From Prosthecomicrobium pneumaticum (GTDB lineage Bacteria > Pseudomonadota > Alphaproteobacteria > Rhizobiales > Kaistiaceae): 64,000 bases of DNA. The notes beneath the pieces were generated by a model. The model saw only the letters and a list, made by a program, of their open reading frames with translations, was not told the DNA's origin and did not search any database. Shown in pieces: positions 52,717 to 61,353 of this stretch. Where the stretch lies: NCBI RefSeq assembly GCF_014199915.1, contig NZ_JACHOO010000007.1, forward strand, positions 146,390-210,389. The letters run 5' to 3'. Made by a program: the position numbers and the translations under genes. Numbering within the stretch: the stretch's first letter is position 1; each line of letters begins with the position of its first letter.

Positions 52717-54692
52717 TCCGCCGCCGCGAGGGCGCGCGGCCGCGCCGGCTTCGGCGCCCCGACCCGCAGCCGCCGGTCGGAGAGCGACGCGACCCCGCCC
52801 GCCGCCATGACGAGCGCGCCGAGCCAGATCAGCGTGACGAGCGGCTTGACGTGGATACGGGCGGTGATCGTGCCGTCGGTCGCCGCGTCGCCGAGCGAGA
52901 CGTAGAGCTGGGTCAGGCCGAACGTCTCGATCGCGGCTTCCGTCGTCGGCATCGCGCGCACCGTATAGACCCGCTTCGCCGGCTCCATCACGGCGACCAC
53001 CGTGCCGCCGCGCCGCACGCTGAAGCGGGCGGCCGTCTCGGTGAAATTGGCGCCGGAGCGCGGCAGGTAGCCGTCGAGGGTGAGCTGGTAGGCGCCGATC
53101 GCCACCGTCTCGCCGGGCTTCACCGCGGCGATCGCCTCCTCCTCGAAGGCCGTCGAGGCGACGATGCCGAGCACGGTGAGGCCGATGCCGAGATGGGCGA
53201 TCGTGGTGCCGAGCGCGGCGCGCGGCAGGCCCTTGAGCCGCGCGAGGCTGTCCTGCACCGGCGCGCGGAAGAGCTTGATCCGCGCCGCCGTCTCCGACAG
53301 GGCGCCGACGATCAGCCAGGTGCCGAGCCCGAGCCCGAGCAACGCGAGCACCCGTCCCGTACCGGTGAGCGCGAGGCCGACGACGACGACGGCGATCGCC
53401 GCGCCGAGCGCGACATAGAGCCGTTCGAGCGCCGCATAGAGGTCGCCGCGCTTCCAGGCGAGCAGCGGCCCGAACGGCACGGCGATCAGCAGCGGCACCA
53501 TCAGCGGGCCGAAGGTCAGGTCGAAAAAGGGTGCGCCGACCGAGATCTTCTCGCCCGTCAGCGCCTCGAGCGCGAGCGGATAGAGCGTGCCGACGAAGAC
53601 GGTGGCGCAGGCCGCCGAGAGGAAGAGGTTGTTGAGGACGAGGGCCCCCTCGCGGCTGATCGGCGCGAAGATGCCGCCGGCCGAGAGCGTCCCGGCGCGG
53701 GCCGCGAAGAGCGCCAGCGACCCGCCGATGAAGACGCAGAGGATGACGAGGATGACGACGCCGCGCGTCGGGTCGCTCGCGAAGGCGTGCACCGAGGTGA
53801 GCACGCCCGAGCGCACCAGGAAGGTGCCGAGCAGCGACAGCGAGAAGGCGAGGATGGCGAGCAGCACCGTCCAGATCTTCAGCGCCTCGCGCTTCTCCAT
53901 CACGACGGCGGAGTGGATCAGCGCGGTCGCGGCGAGCCAGGGCATCAGGCTCGCATTCTCGACCGGATCCCAGAACCACCAGCCGCCCCAGCCGAGCTCG
54001 TAATAGGCCCAGTAGGAGCCCATCGCGATGCCGAGCGTCAGGAACACCCAGGCGGCGAGGGTCCAGGGCCGCACGAAGCGTGCCCAGGCGGCGTCGATCC
54101 GCCCTTCGATCAGCGCGGCGACGGCGAAGGAGAAGGCGATCGAGCAGCCGACATAGCCGAGATAGAGGAGCGGCGGGTGGATCGCGAGGCCGATGTCCTG
54201 CAAGACCGGGTTGAGGTCGTTGCCCTCGAAGGGCGCCGGCGACAGCCGCGCGAACGGGTTCGAGGTCCACAGGATGAAGCCGAGAAAGGCCGCGCCGATC
54301 CAGCCCTGCACGCCGATCACCAGCGCCCGCGTCTTGTCCGGCAGGTTGCGGCCGAACAGCGCGACGAGCGCCCCGAACAGCGCCAGGATCAGCACCCAGA
54401 GCAGCATCGAGCCCTCGTGATTGCCCCAGACGCCGGCGATCTTGAAGATCAGCGGCTTCGAGGAATGCGAGTTCTCGACGACGTTCAGAACCGAGAAGTC
54501 GGAGACGAGATAGGCCTGTGTCAGCGCCGCGAAACTCGTCGCGACGAGGAGAAGCTGCGCGAGCGCGGCCGGCCGGCCGATGGCGGCGAGCCGTGCCTCG
54601 TTGCGGACGGCGCCGACGACCGGCACGACGCTCTGCACGAGCGCCACGGCGAAGGCGAGCGCGAGCGCGAAATGGCCCAGTTCGACGATCAT
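52713..54692 (-). CDS. ccmF: cytochrome c haem lyase CcmF
   Basis: A 659-residue membrane protein with about 15 helices. The WWD domain is GWGGWWFWDPVENASLMPWL. The N-terminal MIVELGHFALALAFAVALVQ is the expected start. It joins haem from holo-CcmE to apocytochrome c with CcmH. It overlaps the CcmE gene by four bases. Confidence 0.94.
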   Translation of the reverse strand: MIVELGHFALALAFAVALVQSVVPVVGAVRNEARLAAIGRPAALAQLLLVATSFAALTQAYLVSDFSVLNVVENSHSSKPLIFKIAGVWGNHEGSMLLWVLILALFGALVALFGRNLPDKTRALVIGVQGWIGAAFLGFILWTSNPFARLSPAPFEGNDLNPVLQDIGLAIHPPLLYLGYVGCSIAFSFAVAALIEGRIDAAWARFVRPWTLAAWVFLTLGIAMGSYWAYYELGWGGWWFWDPVENASLMPWLAATALIHSAVVMEKREALKIWTVLLAILAFSLSLLGTFLVRSGVLTSVHAFASDPTRGVVILVILCVFIGGSLALFAARAGTLSAGGIFAPISREGALVLNNLFLSAACATVFVGTLYPLALEALTGEKISVGAPFFDLTFGPLMVPLLIAVPFGPLLAWKRGDLYAALERLYVALGAAIAVVVVGLALTGTGRVLALLGLGLGTWLIVGALSETAARIKLFRAPVQDSLARLKGLPRAALGTTIAHLGIGLTVLGIVASTAFEEEAIAAVKPGETVAIGAYQLTLDGYLPRSGANFTETAARFSVRRGGTVVAVMEPAKRVYTVRAMPTTEAAIETFGLTQLYVSLGDAATDGTITARIHVKPLVTLIWLGALVMAAGGVASLSDRRLRVGAPKPARPRALAAAE

Positions 54693-55150
54693 TGCGTCGC
54701 CACCGGCGCGGCGCCGGCCTCCGGCCGCCATTCCCCGCTCGCCTTCAGCGCGTCGACGACCTCCTTCGGCATATAGGTCTCGTCGTGCTTGGCGAGCACG
54801 TCGTCCGCGGCGAACACGCCGTCGGCGCCCACCCGCCCCTCGGCGACGACGCCCTGCCCCTCGCGGAACAGATCCGGCAGCAGGCCGGTGAAGGCGACCG
54901 GCACGCGCGCCTTGCCGTCGGTCACCGCGAAGCGCACCAGCCCGCCGGGCTCCTTCTCGACGCTGCCGGTCTCGACGAGACCGCCGAGCCGCAGCCGGCG
55001 TTCGGGCGGCGGCGGGTTGGCCGCGATCTCGCTCGGTGTGGCGAAGAAGGAGATGCCGTCCGACAGCGCATAGAGCGTCAGCCCGACCGCGGCGCAGAGC
55101 ACCACGCCGGCCAGTCCGATCAGCGTCAGGCGCCGTCCCTTGCGCGTCAT
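54689..55150 (-). CDS. ccmE: haem chaperone CcmE
   Basis: A 153-residue periplasmic haem carrier. One N-terminal helix (LIGLAGVVLCAAVGLTLYAL) anchors it. The core has VRFAVTDGKARVPV and ends VLAKHDETYMP, with the haem-binding His122 and Tyr126 (HxxxY). It moves haem to CcmF. It overlaps CcmF and CcmI genes by four bases each. Confidence 0.94.
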   Translation of the reverse strand: MTRKGRRLTLIGLAGVVLCAAVGLTLYALSDGISFFATPSEIAANPPPPERRLRLGGLVETGSVEKEPGGLVRFAVTDGKARVPVAFTGLLPDLFREGQGVVAEGRVGADGVFAADDVLAKHDETYMPKEVVDALKASGEWRPEAGAAPVATQ

Positions 55151-55962
55151 GTTCCGGTTCCTTCGAGCGCGGCGAGTTCGGCGCGGGCCCGGGCGAGCCA
55201 GGCCGCATCGGGCGGCGCGTCGGCGATCAGCGCCTTCCAGGCGGCGATCGCATCGTCGCGCGCGCCGGCCGCGCCGAGACCGAGTGCCAGAAAGAAGCGC
55301 GCCCTGTCTTGCTTTGGATCAAGCGCCAGCGCCGCGTCGAAGGCGGCCTTCGCTTCGGGCGAGAGCTTCTCGCCCGCCGCATGATAGAGCGCCTCGCCGC
55401 GCATCGCCTCGCGCTCGGCATCCGGCCCGAGCAGCCGGCCGGCATTCTCGAAGGCCCGCGCCGCATCCGCATAGCGGCCGATGCGCAGATAGACCGGTCC
55501 GACCAGCTCCCAGCCGCGCGCATCGTTCGGATCCTCGGCGAGATGCTGCTCGACCCGGGCGAGCATCACCGCCGGATCGTTCGGCACCGGCCGTGCCGCG
55601 AGCGGCTGGTCCGGCATATCGGGCGAGCCGAGCGCCAGATAGGCGGCGAGCGCCACCGCGGGCACGCCGATGAGCGCCAGCCCGAGCGCCAGCCGGGCGA
55701 GCCCGGGCCGCACCGGCGCCGCGGCTTCCGTGCCGTCGGTCTTCAGAAGCCGCCTTGCGATCTCGGTCCGCGCCGCCTCGGCCTCGGCGGCCGGCACGAC
55801 GCCGCGCGCCACCTCGCGGTCGATCTCGGCGAGCTGGTCGCGATAGATCGCCCGTTCGGCGGCGAGCCGGCCGACCACGCCACGCGGCGCCCGGGCGAGC
55901 GGCATCAGGAGCGCGATCGACGCCGCCGCCGTCATCGCCGCCATCAGAACGAAAAGCACCAT
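55147..55962 (-). CDS. ccmI: cytochrome c maturation protein CcmI
   Basis: A 271-residue protein. The N-terminal helix starts at MVLFVLMAAMTAAASIALLMPL, then RLAAERAIYRDQLAEIDREV (leucine-zipper-like loop), a second helix near residue 90, and a TPR-containing C-terminal half (ARGWELVGPVYLRIGRYADA). It chaperones apocytochrome c. The ATG at 55962 fits the CcmI start; an upstream extension is not conserved in type. Confidence 0.9.
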   Translation of the reverse strand: MVLFVLMAAMTAAASIALLMPLARAPRGVVGRLAAERAIYRDQLAEIDREVARGVVPAAEAEAARTEIARRLLKTDGTEAAAPVRPGLARLALGLALIGVPAVALAAYLALGSPDMPDQPLAARPVPNDPAVMLARVEQHLAEDPNDARGWELVGPVYLRIGRYADAARAFENAGRLLGPDAEREAMRGEALYHAAGEKLSPEAKAAFDAALALDPKQDRARFFLALGLGAAGARDDAIAAWKALIADAPPDAAWLARARAELAALEGTGT

Positions 55963-56569
55963 GCCGTCGCTTCTAGCGCCAAGCCCGCCGTTCCGCACCC
56001 GACATAACGTCGCGAGACGTTCACGCTCTCGCCAGCAGCGCGTGCGCGGGCGGCTCTTCTTCCTCTCCTTCTCCACGGAAGAGGGAGGCGGCGCGGCGTT
56101 TCTGATGGTGCCCGGGCTCGAGAGCGGCGAGCCCCTCTCCCGCCGCGCGGGAGAGGTTGGGTGAGGGTCTTCTCTCGGATCGGCGAAGGCAGGAACCCAC
56201 CCTCACCCTTCCGGCCTACGCGTCTCGGCCGCCTGCGGCGTCCTGCGACGCCAAGGCCGGAAGCCCTCTCCCGCCGGGCGGGAGAGGGAGTCCCGACCGG
56301 CAGCTCAGATCACCTCTCGCGCACGCGCGGCGAGCCCCTCTCCCGCCGCGCGGGAGAGGTTGGGTGAGGGTCTTCTCTTCCTTCGCCGATGAAGAAGAAC
56401 CCACCCTCACCCTTCCGGCCCAACCGTCTCGGCCGCCTGCGGCGTCCTGCGACGCCAAGGCCGGAAGCCCTCTCCCACTCGGCTCGGCTGTTGCCGAGCC
56501 GAGCGTGGAAAAGGCGAAGTCGGCAACAGCCGACTTCGCGAGCGGGAGAGGGGGCGGCAGGCGCGGCGC
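55963..56569. repeat. repeat cluster with a 203-bp tandem duplication
   Basis: No gene was seen. From 56126 there are hairpins of the CCTCTCCCGCCGCGCGGGAGAGG type at 56132-56156 and 56335-56360, a related CTCTCCCGCCGGGCGGGAG at 56266-56288, and long stems CGGCTCGGCTGTTGCCGAGCCG (56481-56502) and GAAGTCGGCAACAGCCGACTTC (56517-56538). A 203-bp segment (56126-56328) is repeated from 56329 to about 56476. The 35.8-kb cluster has the same pair of stems. Confidence 0.8.
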
Positions 56570-57607
56570 TCAGGCGCCTGCCGAAGACGCGTCCGACCGA
56601 CGAGCGCAAAGATCGGCGACCCCCTCTCCCGCCCCGCGGGAGAGGGCCGGGGTGAGGGTCTGCTCTTCCTTCCCGATTTTCTCTTCCATCGCCGTCGCGC
56701 CGCGCCGGCCATAGGCGCGCGGCGCGCAGCCGGTCACCCGCTTGAAGGCGGTGCTGAAGGCGCTCTCCGATTCATAGCCGAGCGAAAGCGCGATCGTGCC
56801 GACCGGCTCGCCGCTGCGCACCAGCCGGTCGGCGGCGAGCGTCATCCGCCAGCGCGTCAGATAGTCGATCGGCGCCATGCCGACGGTCTGGCGGAAACGG
56901 AGCGCAAAGCTCGAGCGCGACATGCCGGCGAGCGCGGCGAGCGCGGCGAGCGTCCAGCGCCGCGCCGGATCGGCGTGCACGGCCTCGATCGCCGCCCGCA
57001 TCGGCCGGTCGGCGAGCGCGAACAGCCAGCCGACGCCGCCCTTCATCCCCTCCGCCAGATGCCGCCGCAGCGCCTCGATCAGCAGCATGTAAGCGAGGTG
57101 CTGGGCGATCAGGTAGCCGCCCGGCCGCGGTTCGGAGAGTTCCTGCCGCATCCGCTCGACCGCGAAGCGGAGCGCCGCCCGGTCGGCCTCCTCGCGCAGA
57201 TGGACGATCGGCGGCAGCATGCCGAGGAGCAGGTCGGCGTGCTCGCCCTCGAGGGTGAAATGGCCGCCGACGATCGTGAAGGCGCCGCCGCCCTTGACGA
57301 GCGCGAGGCCGCCATTCGGCCGGGTCGGGAGGATGGTGCGATAATCGGCGGGCGGCAGGTCGAGATCGCTCGCCAGCCGGAACGGCCGGCCGCGCGGCAG
57401 CAGGAAGCAATCGCCCGCCTCGAGCCGCACCGGCGCATCGACGCCCTCGACCGCGAGCCAGCAGCCGCCATGGGCGACGCTGTAGCACTTGATGCCGTCG
57501 TGCCGGCGAAAGCCGAACGACCAGTCGCCGCCGGCGTCGAAGCCGCCGAACATGTAGCTGCGCGGCTTCAGGAGGGAGAGCACGTCGGAGAGCGGATCCA
57601 TCGCCAT
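56570..57607 (-). CDS. AraC-family transcriptional regulator with cupin domain
   Basis: A 345-residue regulator. The N-terminal cupin (residues 20-150, with FFLLPRGRPFRLA-like strand CFLLPRGRPFRL) binds a ligand; the C-terminal double HTH is WTLAALAALAGMSRSSFALRFRQTVG and IALSLGYESESAFSTAFKRVTG. The last 35 residues (QTLTPALSRGAGEG...) are encoded by a palindromic repeat of the CTCTCCC family, so the tail is a repeat-derived extension. It is divergent from an SDR epimerase gene, which it may regulate. Confidence 0.87.
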   Translation of the reverse strand: MAMDPLSDVLSLLKPRSYMFGGFDAGGDWSFGFRRHDGIKCYSVAHGGCWLAVEGVDAPVRLEAGDCFLLPRGRPFRLASDLDLPPADYRTILPTRPNGGLALVKGGGAFTIVGGHFTLEGEHADLLLGMLPPIVHLREEADRAALRFAVERMRQELSEPRPGGYLIAQHLAYMLLIEALRRHLAEGMKGGVGWLFALADRPMRAAIEAVHADPARRWTLAALAALAGMSRSSFALRFRQTVGMAPIDYLTRWRMTLAADRLVRSGEPVGTIALSLGYESESAFSTAFKRVTGCAPRAYGRRGATAMEEKIGKEEQTLTPALSRGAGEGVADLCARRSDASSAGA

Positions 57608-57720
57608 ATCCCGGACGATCGCGAAAGGAATACGGACCCTATCGCATAGATCGTATGCCGTCGCCCTCTATTGTCGCGACGAGGCGGTCCTCAAGCCGCC
57701 CGATGCGAAGGATGACGGTG

Positions 57721-58608
57721 ATGCGGGTGTTGGTGACGGGTGCGAGCGGCTTCGTCGGCTCGGCGGTGGTGCGGGAGCTGATCGCGGCGGGCCATAGCGT
57801 GGTCGGCCTCGTCCGCTCGGACGAGGGGGCGGAGGCCGTCCGGGCCGCCGGGGCGACGCCCCGTCTCGGCACGCTCGACGACCCGGAAGACCTCGCCCGG
57901 GCAGCGGAAACGGTCGAGGGCGTGATCCACACCGCCTTCAACCACGATTTCTCGCGCTTCGCGGAAAACTGCGAGAACGACCGGCGGGTGATCGGCGCGC
58001 TCGCCGCCGTGCTCGCCGGCTCGGACCGGCCGCTCCTCGTCACCTCGGGCAGCGCACTCGCCGCCGCGGGCCGCCTCGCGACGGAGGCCGATCCCGCCGC
58101 CTCGCGCTCGCCGCGCATCGCCTCGGAGGAGGCCGCCGCGGCGGCGCTCGCGGCGGGCGCCCGGGCGATGGTGGTGCGGCTCGCCCCGTCCGTGCACGGC
58201 GCGGGCGATCACGGCTTCGTGCCGATGCTGATCGCGCTTGCCCGCCGCACCGGCGTCTCCGCCTATATCGGCGACGGCCTCAACCGCTGGCCGGCGGTCC
58301 ACCGCCTCGATGCGGCGCGGCTCTACCGGCTGGCGCTCGAAAAGGGCGAGGCCGGCCGCCGCTATCACGCCGTCGGCGAGGCCGGCATCCCCTTCCGCGA
58401 CATTGCGGCGGCGATCGGCCGCGGCCTCGGCCTGCCGGTCGCCTCGGTGGCGGGCGCGGAGGTCGAGGCGCATTTCGGCTGGTTCGCGCATTTCGCGGCA
58501 ATGGACAACCCGACCTCGGCGGAGGCGACGGAAGCCGCGCTCGGCTGGCAGCCGGCCGGCCCGACCCTCCTCGACGATCTCGTCCCGGCGGGCTACTTCG
58601 CCGCCTGA
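57721..58608 (+). CDS. NAD(P)-dependent SDR epimerase/dehydrogenase
   Basis: A 295-residue extended short-chain dehydrogenase. It has VLVTGASGFVGSAVV (Rossmann), HTAFNHDF and VTSGSALAAAG; the usual Tyr-x3-Lys is not obvious (the region reads SEEAAAAAL), so it may be an atypical SDR. The ATG at 57721 has GAAGGA at nine bases; an in-frame ATG lies nine bases earlier. It is divergent from an AraC gene, which fits an inducible detoxification function. Confidence 0.83.
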   Translation: MRVLVTGASGFVGSAVVRELIAAGHSVVGLVRSDEGAEAVRAAGATPRLGTLDDPEDLARAAETVEGVIHTAFNHDFSRFAENCENDRRVIGALAAVLAGSDRPLLVTSGSALAAAGRLATEADPAASRSPRIASEEAAAAALAAGARAMVVRLAPSVHGAGDHGFVPMLIALARRTGVSAYIGDGLNRWPAVHRLDAARLYRLALEKGEAGRRYHAVGEAGIPFRDIAAAIGRGLGLPVASVAGAEVEAHFGWFAHFAAMDNPTSAEATEAALGWQPAGPTLLDDLVPAGYFAA

Positions 58609-58656
58609 CGGCCGCGGCCGGTTCGTATCGGCGGAAGCGATCCGGCCCCGGAAACG

Positions 58657-58696
58657 AAAAGAGCGGGCGCGGCGGGTCCCCCCGCCGCGCCCGCTC
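58657..58696 (-). terminator. intrinsic terminator of the glycine-zipper lipoprotein gene
   Basis: Arms GAGCGGGCGCGGCGGG (58661-58676) and CCCGCCGCGCCCGCTC (58681-58696) form a perfect 16-bp stem. Read on the minus strand the stem is followed by TTTTC (58656-58660), as expected for a Rho-independent terminator of the minus-strand gene that ends at 58753. Confidence 0.75.
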
Positions 58697-58752
58697 TCTC
58701 CATGCCCGGTCGGGGCGTGCCGTGCCGCCGGCCGCAGCCGGCGGCAGCCGCC

Positions 58753-59220
58753 TCAGCTCACCGGCCGCCAGGTGCCGTCCGGCTGGCGGCAGGCGGTGCC
58801 GCGCGCCACTTCCGGCTCGCCGTCGATCCAGATCCGGTGCGTATAGTCGCGGCAGTCGTAATCGTTCACGCGGTAGCGCTGGCCGGGCACGATCTCGCCG
58901 CGATAGCGGCTCTCCTGCCATTCGACCGGCGCGCCGGGCCGGCCATATTCGAGCGCGTCATATTCCGCCCGCTGCGCCCGCTCGGTCGCCTGCTGATCGA
59001 GCCGCTGGCCGATCGCGCCGCCGAGCCAGGCACCGGCCGCAACGCCGGCGATCGTCGCCGCGACCCGGCCCGAACCCGAGCCGAACTGGTTGCCGACCAC
59101 GCCGCCGAGAATCGCGCCGCTCAGCGCGCCGACATTCTGGCGCGGCCCGGTCTCCGAACATCCCGCGAGCAGCATCGCCGCCAACCCGCCCGCGACCAAC
59201 GCCTTCACCGTCATCGTCAC
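58753..59220 (-). CDS. glycine-zipper 2TM-type outer-membrane lipoprotein
   Basis: A 155-residue lipoprotein. The signal peptide ends at the lipobox LLAGC (Cys21). A glycine-zipper region (GALSGAILGGVVGNQFGSGSG, AGVAAGAWLGGAIG) follows, then a polar C-terminal domain with CRDYTHRIWIDGEPEVARGTACRQ. It resembles the 17-kDa surface antigen/RcnB-like lipoproteins of alphaproteobacteria. Encoded alone downstream of feuQ on the same strand. Confidence 0.88.
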   Translation of the reverse strand: MTMTVKALVAGGLAAMLLAGCSETGPRQNVGALSGAILGGVVGNQFGSGSGRVAATIAGVAAGAWLGGAIGQRLDQQATERAQRAEYDALEYGRPGAPVEWQESRYRGEIVPGQRYRVNDYDCRDYTHRIWIDGEPEVARGTACRQPDGTWRPVS

Positions 59221-59305
59221 CCTCGCAAAAGCCGCGAGGCGGCACCCCGCCCCATTCCTCCCCGCTTCCCAAGAGACCGTGGCGGAAGTTGGGTGCGCCG
59301 CCCTT

Positions 59306-60667
59306 TCACGCCGCCGGCAGCTTCAGTTCCGCGCGCAGGCCGCCGAGCGGGGCGCGGTCGAGGCGGAAGCCGCCGCGATAGAGCTGGGCGAGTTCGGCGA
59401 CGATCGACAGGCCGAGCCCCGAGCCCGGCTTGCTCTCGTCGAGCCGCTTGCCGCGCCGCATCACCTCGGTCGCCTGTTCCGACGTCAGCCCCGGCCCGTC
59501 ATCGTCGACCCACAGGACCAGCGCCCGCTCCGGATCCCCTTCGGCGCCGAGCAGCGCGGCCTTCACCGAGACGGTCGTCATCGCCCATTTGCAGGCGTTG
59601 TCGACGAGATTGCCGGCCATCTCCTCGAGATCCTGCTGCTCGCCGCGAAACTTGACGCCCTTGTCGATCTCGATCGTCACCGTGACGCCGCGCTCGGCAT
59701 AGATCCGGTTCATCGCGCGGCCGAGCCGGGCGATCACCGGCTCGACCTCGGTCAGCGCGCCGATCACCTGCGCCCGCGCCGCGATGCGGGCACGGTCGAG
59801 ATGGTGGTTGATCTGCATGCGCATGATCTCGGCCTGTTCGGCGACCTTCTGGGCGAGCGGGCCGGACGTGGCGCGCGCCTCGTTGGTGATCACCGAGAGC
59901 GGCGTCTTCAGCGCATGCGCGAGATTGCCGACATGGGTGCGCGCCCGCTCGATCACCTCGCGGTTCGAATCGAGCAGGGCGTTGAGTTCCTTGGCGAGCG
60001 GCTCGATCTCGGCGGGGAACGGCCCCTCGATATGGTGCTCCTTGCCGCTGCGCAGATCCGCGAGGCCGCGCCGCACCCGGTCGAGTGGCCTGAGACCCCA
60101 GCGCACCTGGATGGCGGTCGAGAGAATGAGCCCCGCGCCGAAGGCGGCGAGCGTCAGCACGACGCTCGTGCGGAAGGAGGCGATCTCCTCGGCGAGCTCG
60201 CCCGCGTCGCCGGCGACGATCACCTCGAAGCGGTTCTGCGCGTCGAAGATGATCATCCGCTCGAGCACCCGCAGCGACTGGCCGCTCGGCCCGGCGAGCG
60301 TCGCCGAGACGACGCCCTCGTTCCGCTCGATGTTCTGCGCCCTGGTCATGTCGAGCGTGTCGGTGAAGAGCGATTCGGAGGCGAGCACGACCGGCCCGCC
60401 GACCCGCTCGACCTGCCAGTACCAGCCGGAATAGACGAGTTCAAAGCGCTGTTCGCCGAGATTGCCGGGGTCGCCGAGCCGGCCGGGCTCCTGCTGCGCG
60501 AGCGTGCCGACGAGCGTCTTCAGATAGACGGCGAGCCGCTCGTCGAAGGCCCGCTCGACGGTCTGGCGGTAGAGCGAGGTGAGGATCACGCCGGCGACGA
60601 CGAGCGCCACCGCGGTCCACAGCGTCGCCCCGGCGGTGAGGCGGGCGGCGAGCGAATTAGGGCGCAT
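59306..60667 (-). CDS. feuQ: sensor histidine kinase FeuQ
   Basis: A 453-residue kinase. Transmembrane helices span about 10-32 and 168-188, enclosing a periplasmic sensor. A HAMP domain follows (GLRPLDRVRRGLADLRSG), then the H-box HVGNLAHALKTPLSVI with His251, and the ATP-binding N, G1 and G2 boxes (NLVDNACKWA, VDDDGPGL, GSGLGLSI). It overlaps the feuP gene by 11 bases. In Sinorhizobium meliloti FeuPQ controls osmoadaptation through ndvA and is restrained by FeuN. Confidence 0.88.
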   Translation of the reverse strand: MRPNSLAARLTAGATLWTAVALVVAGVILTSLYRQTVERAFDERLAVYLKTLVGTLAQQEPGRLGDPGNLGEQRFELVYSGWYWQVERVGGPVVLASESLFTDTLDMTRAQNIERNEGVVSATLAGPSGQSLRVLERMIIFDAQNRFEVIVAGDAGELAEEIASFRTSVVLTLAAFGAGLILSTAIQVRWGLRPLDRVRRGLADLRSGKEHHIEGPFPAEIEPLAKELNALLDSNREVIERARTHVGNLAHALKTPLSVITNEARATSGPLAQKVAEQAEIMRMQINHHLDRARIAARAQVIGALTEVEPVIARLGRAMNRIYAERGVTVTIEIDKGVKFRGEQQDLEEMAGNLVDNACKWAMTTVSVKAALLGAEGDPERALVLWVDDDGPGLTSEQATEVMRRGKRLDESKPGSGLGLSIVAELAQLYRGGFRLDRAPLGGLRAELKLPAA

Positions 60668-61343
60668 TGCCGGCCGGCTGCGTCCCCGGCGCGACGATCC
60701 GGTAGCCGAGGCCGCGCACGGTCTCGATCAGCTCGCCCGGCAGTTTCTTGCGCAGCCGGCCGACGAAGACCTCGATCGTGTTCGAGTCGCGGTCGAAATC
60801 CTGGTCGTAGAGATGCTCGATCAGCTCGGTGCGCGAGATCACCCGGTTGCGGTGGTGCATCAGATATTCGAGCACCTTGTATTCGTGCGAGGTGAGCTTG
60901 ATCGGATTGCCGTTGACCGTGACGCGGCCGGACTTCGTATCGATCCTGAGCGGCCCGCATTCGATCTCGTTGGTGGCGTGCCCGGCGGCGCGGCGCACCA
61001 GCGCGCGGATCCGGGCGAGCACCTCCTCGATATGGAAGGGTTTTGCGACGTAGTCGTCCGCGCCGGCGTCGATGCCGGCGACCTTGTCGCTCCAGCGGTC
61101 GCGGGCGGTGAGGATCAGCACCGGCATCGCCCGCCCCTCGCGCCGCCAGGCCTCGAGCACGCTGATGCCGTCCATCGACGGCAGGCCGATGTCGAGCACC
61201 ACCGCGTCATAGGGCTCGGTCTCGCCGAGGAAGTGGCCGTCCTCGCCGTCGGTCGCCGCATCGACGACATAGCCGGCTTCGGAAAAGGCGGCGACGAGCT
61301 GCCGGTTCAGGTCCGGATCGTCCTCGACCACCAGAATGCGCAT
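60657..61343 (-). CDS. feuP: response regulator FeuP (OmpR/PhoB type)
   Basis: A 228-residue response regulator. The receiver has ILVVEDDPDLNRQL, the phospho-acceptor D51 in VVLDIGLPSMDG, TARD and the lysine of AKPF. The winged-helix output domain has SHEYKVLEYLMHHRNRVISRTELIEHLYDQDFDRDSNT. These match rhizobial FeuP closely. The ATG at 61343 has a perfect AGGAGGT six bases away. Confidence 0.9.
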   Translation of the reverse strand: MRILVVEDDPDLNRQLVAAFSEAGYVVDAATDGEDGHFLGETEPYDAVVLDIGLPSMDGISVLEAWRREGRAMPVLILTARDRWSDKVAGIDAGADDYVAKPFHIEEVLARIRALVRRAAGHATNEIECGPLRIDTKSGRVTVNGNPIKLTSHEYKVLEYLMHHRNRVISRTELIEHLYDQDFDRDSNTIEVFVGRLRKKLPGELIETVRGLGYRIVAPGTQPAGNAP

Positions 61344-61353
61344 CGGCGACCTC

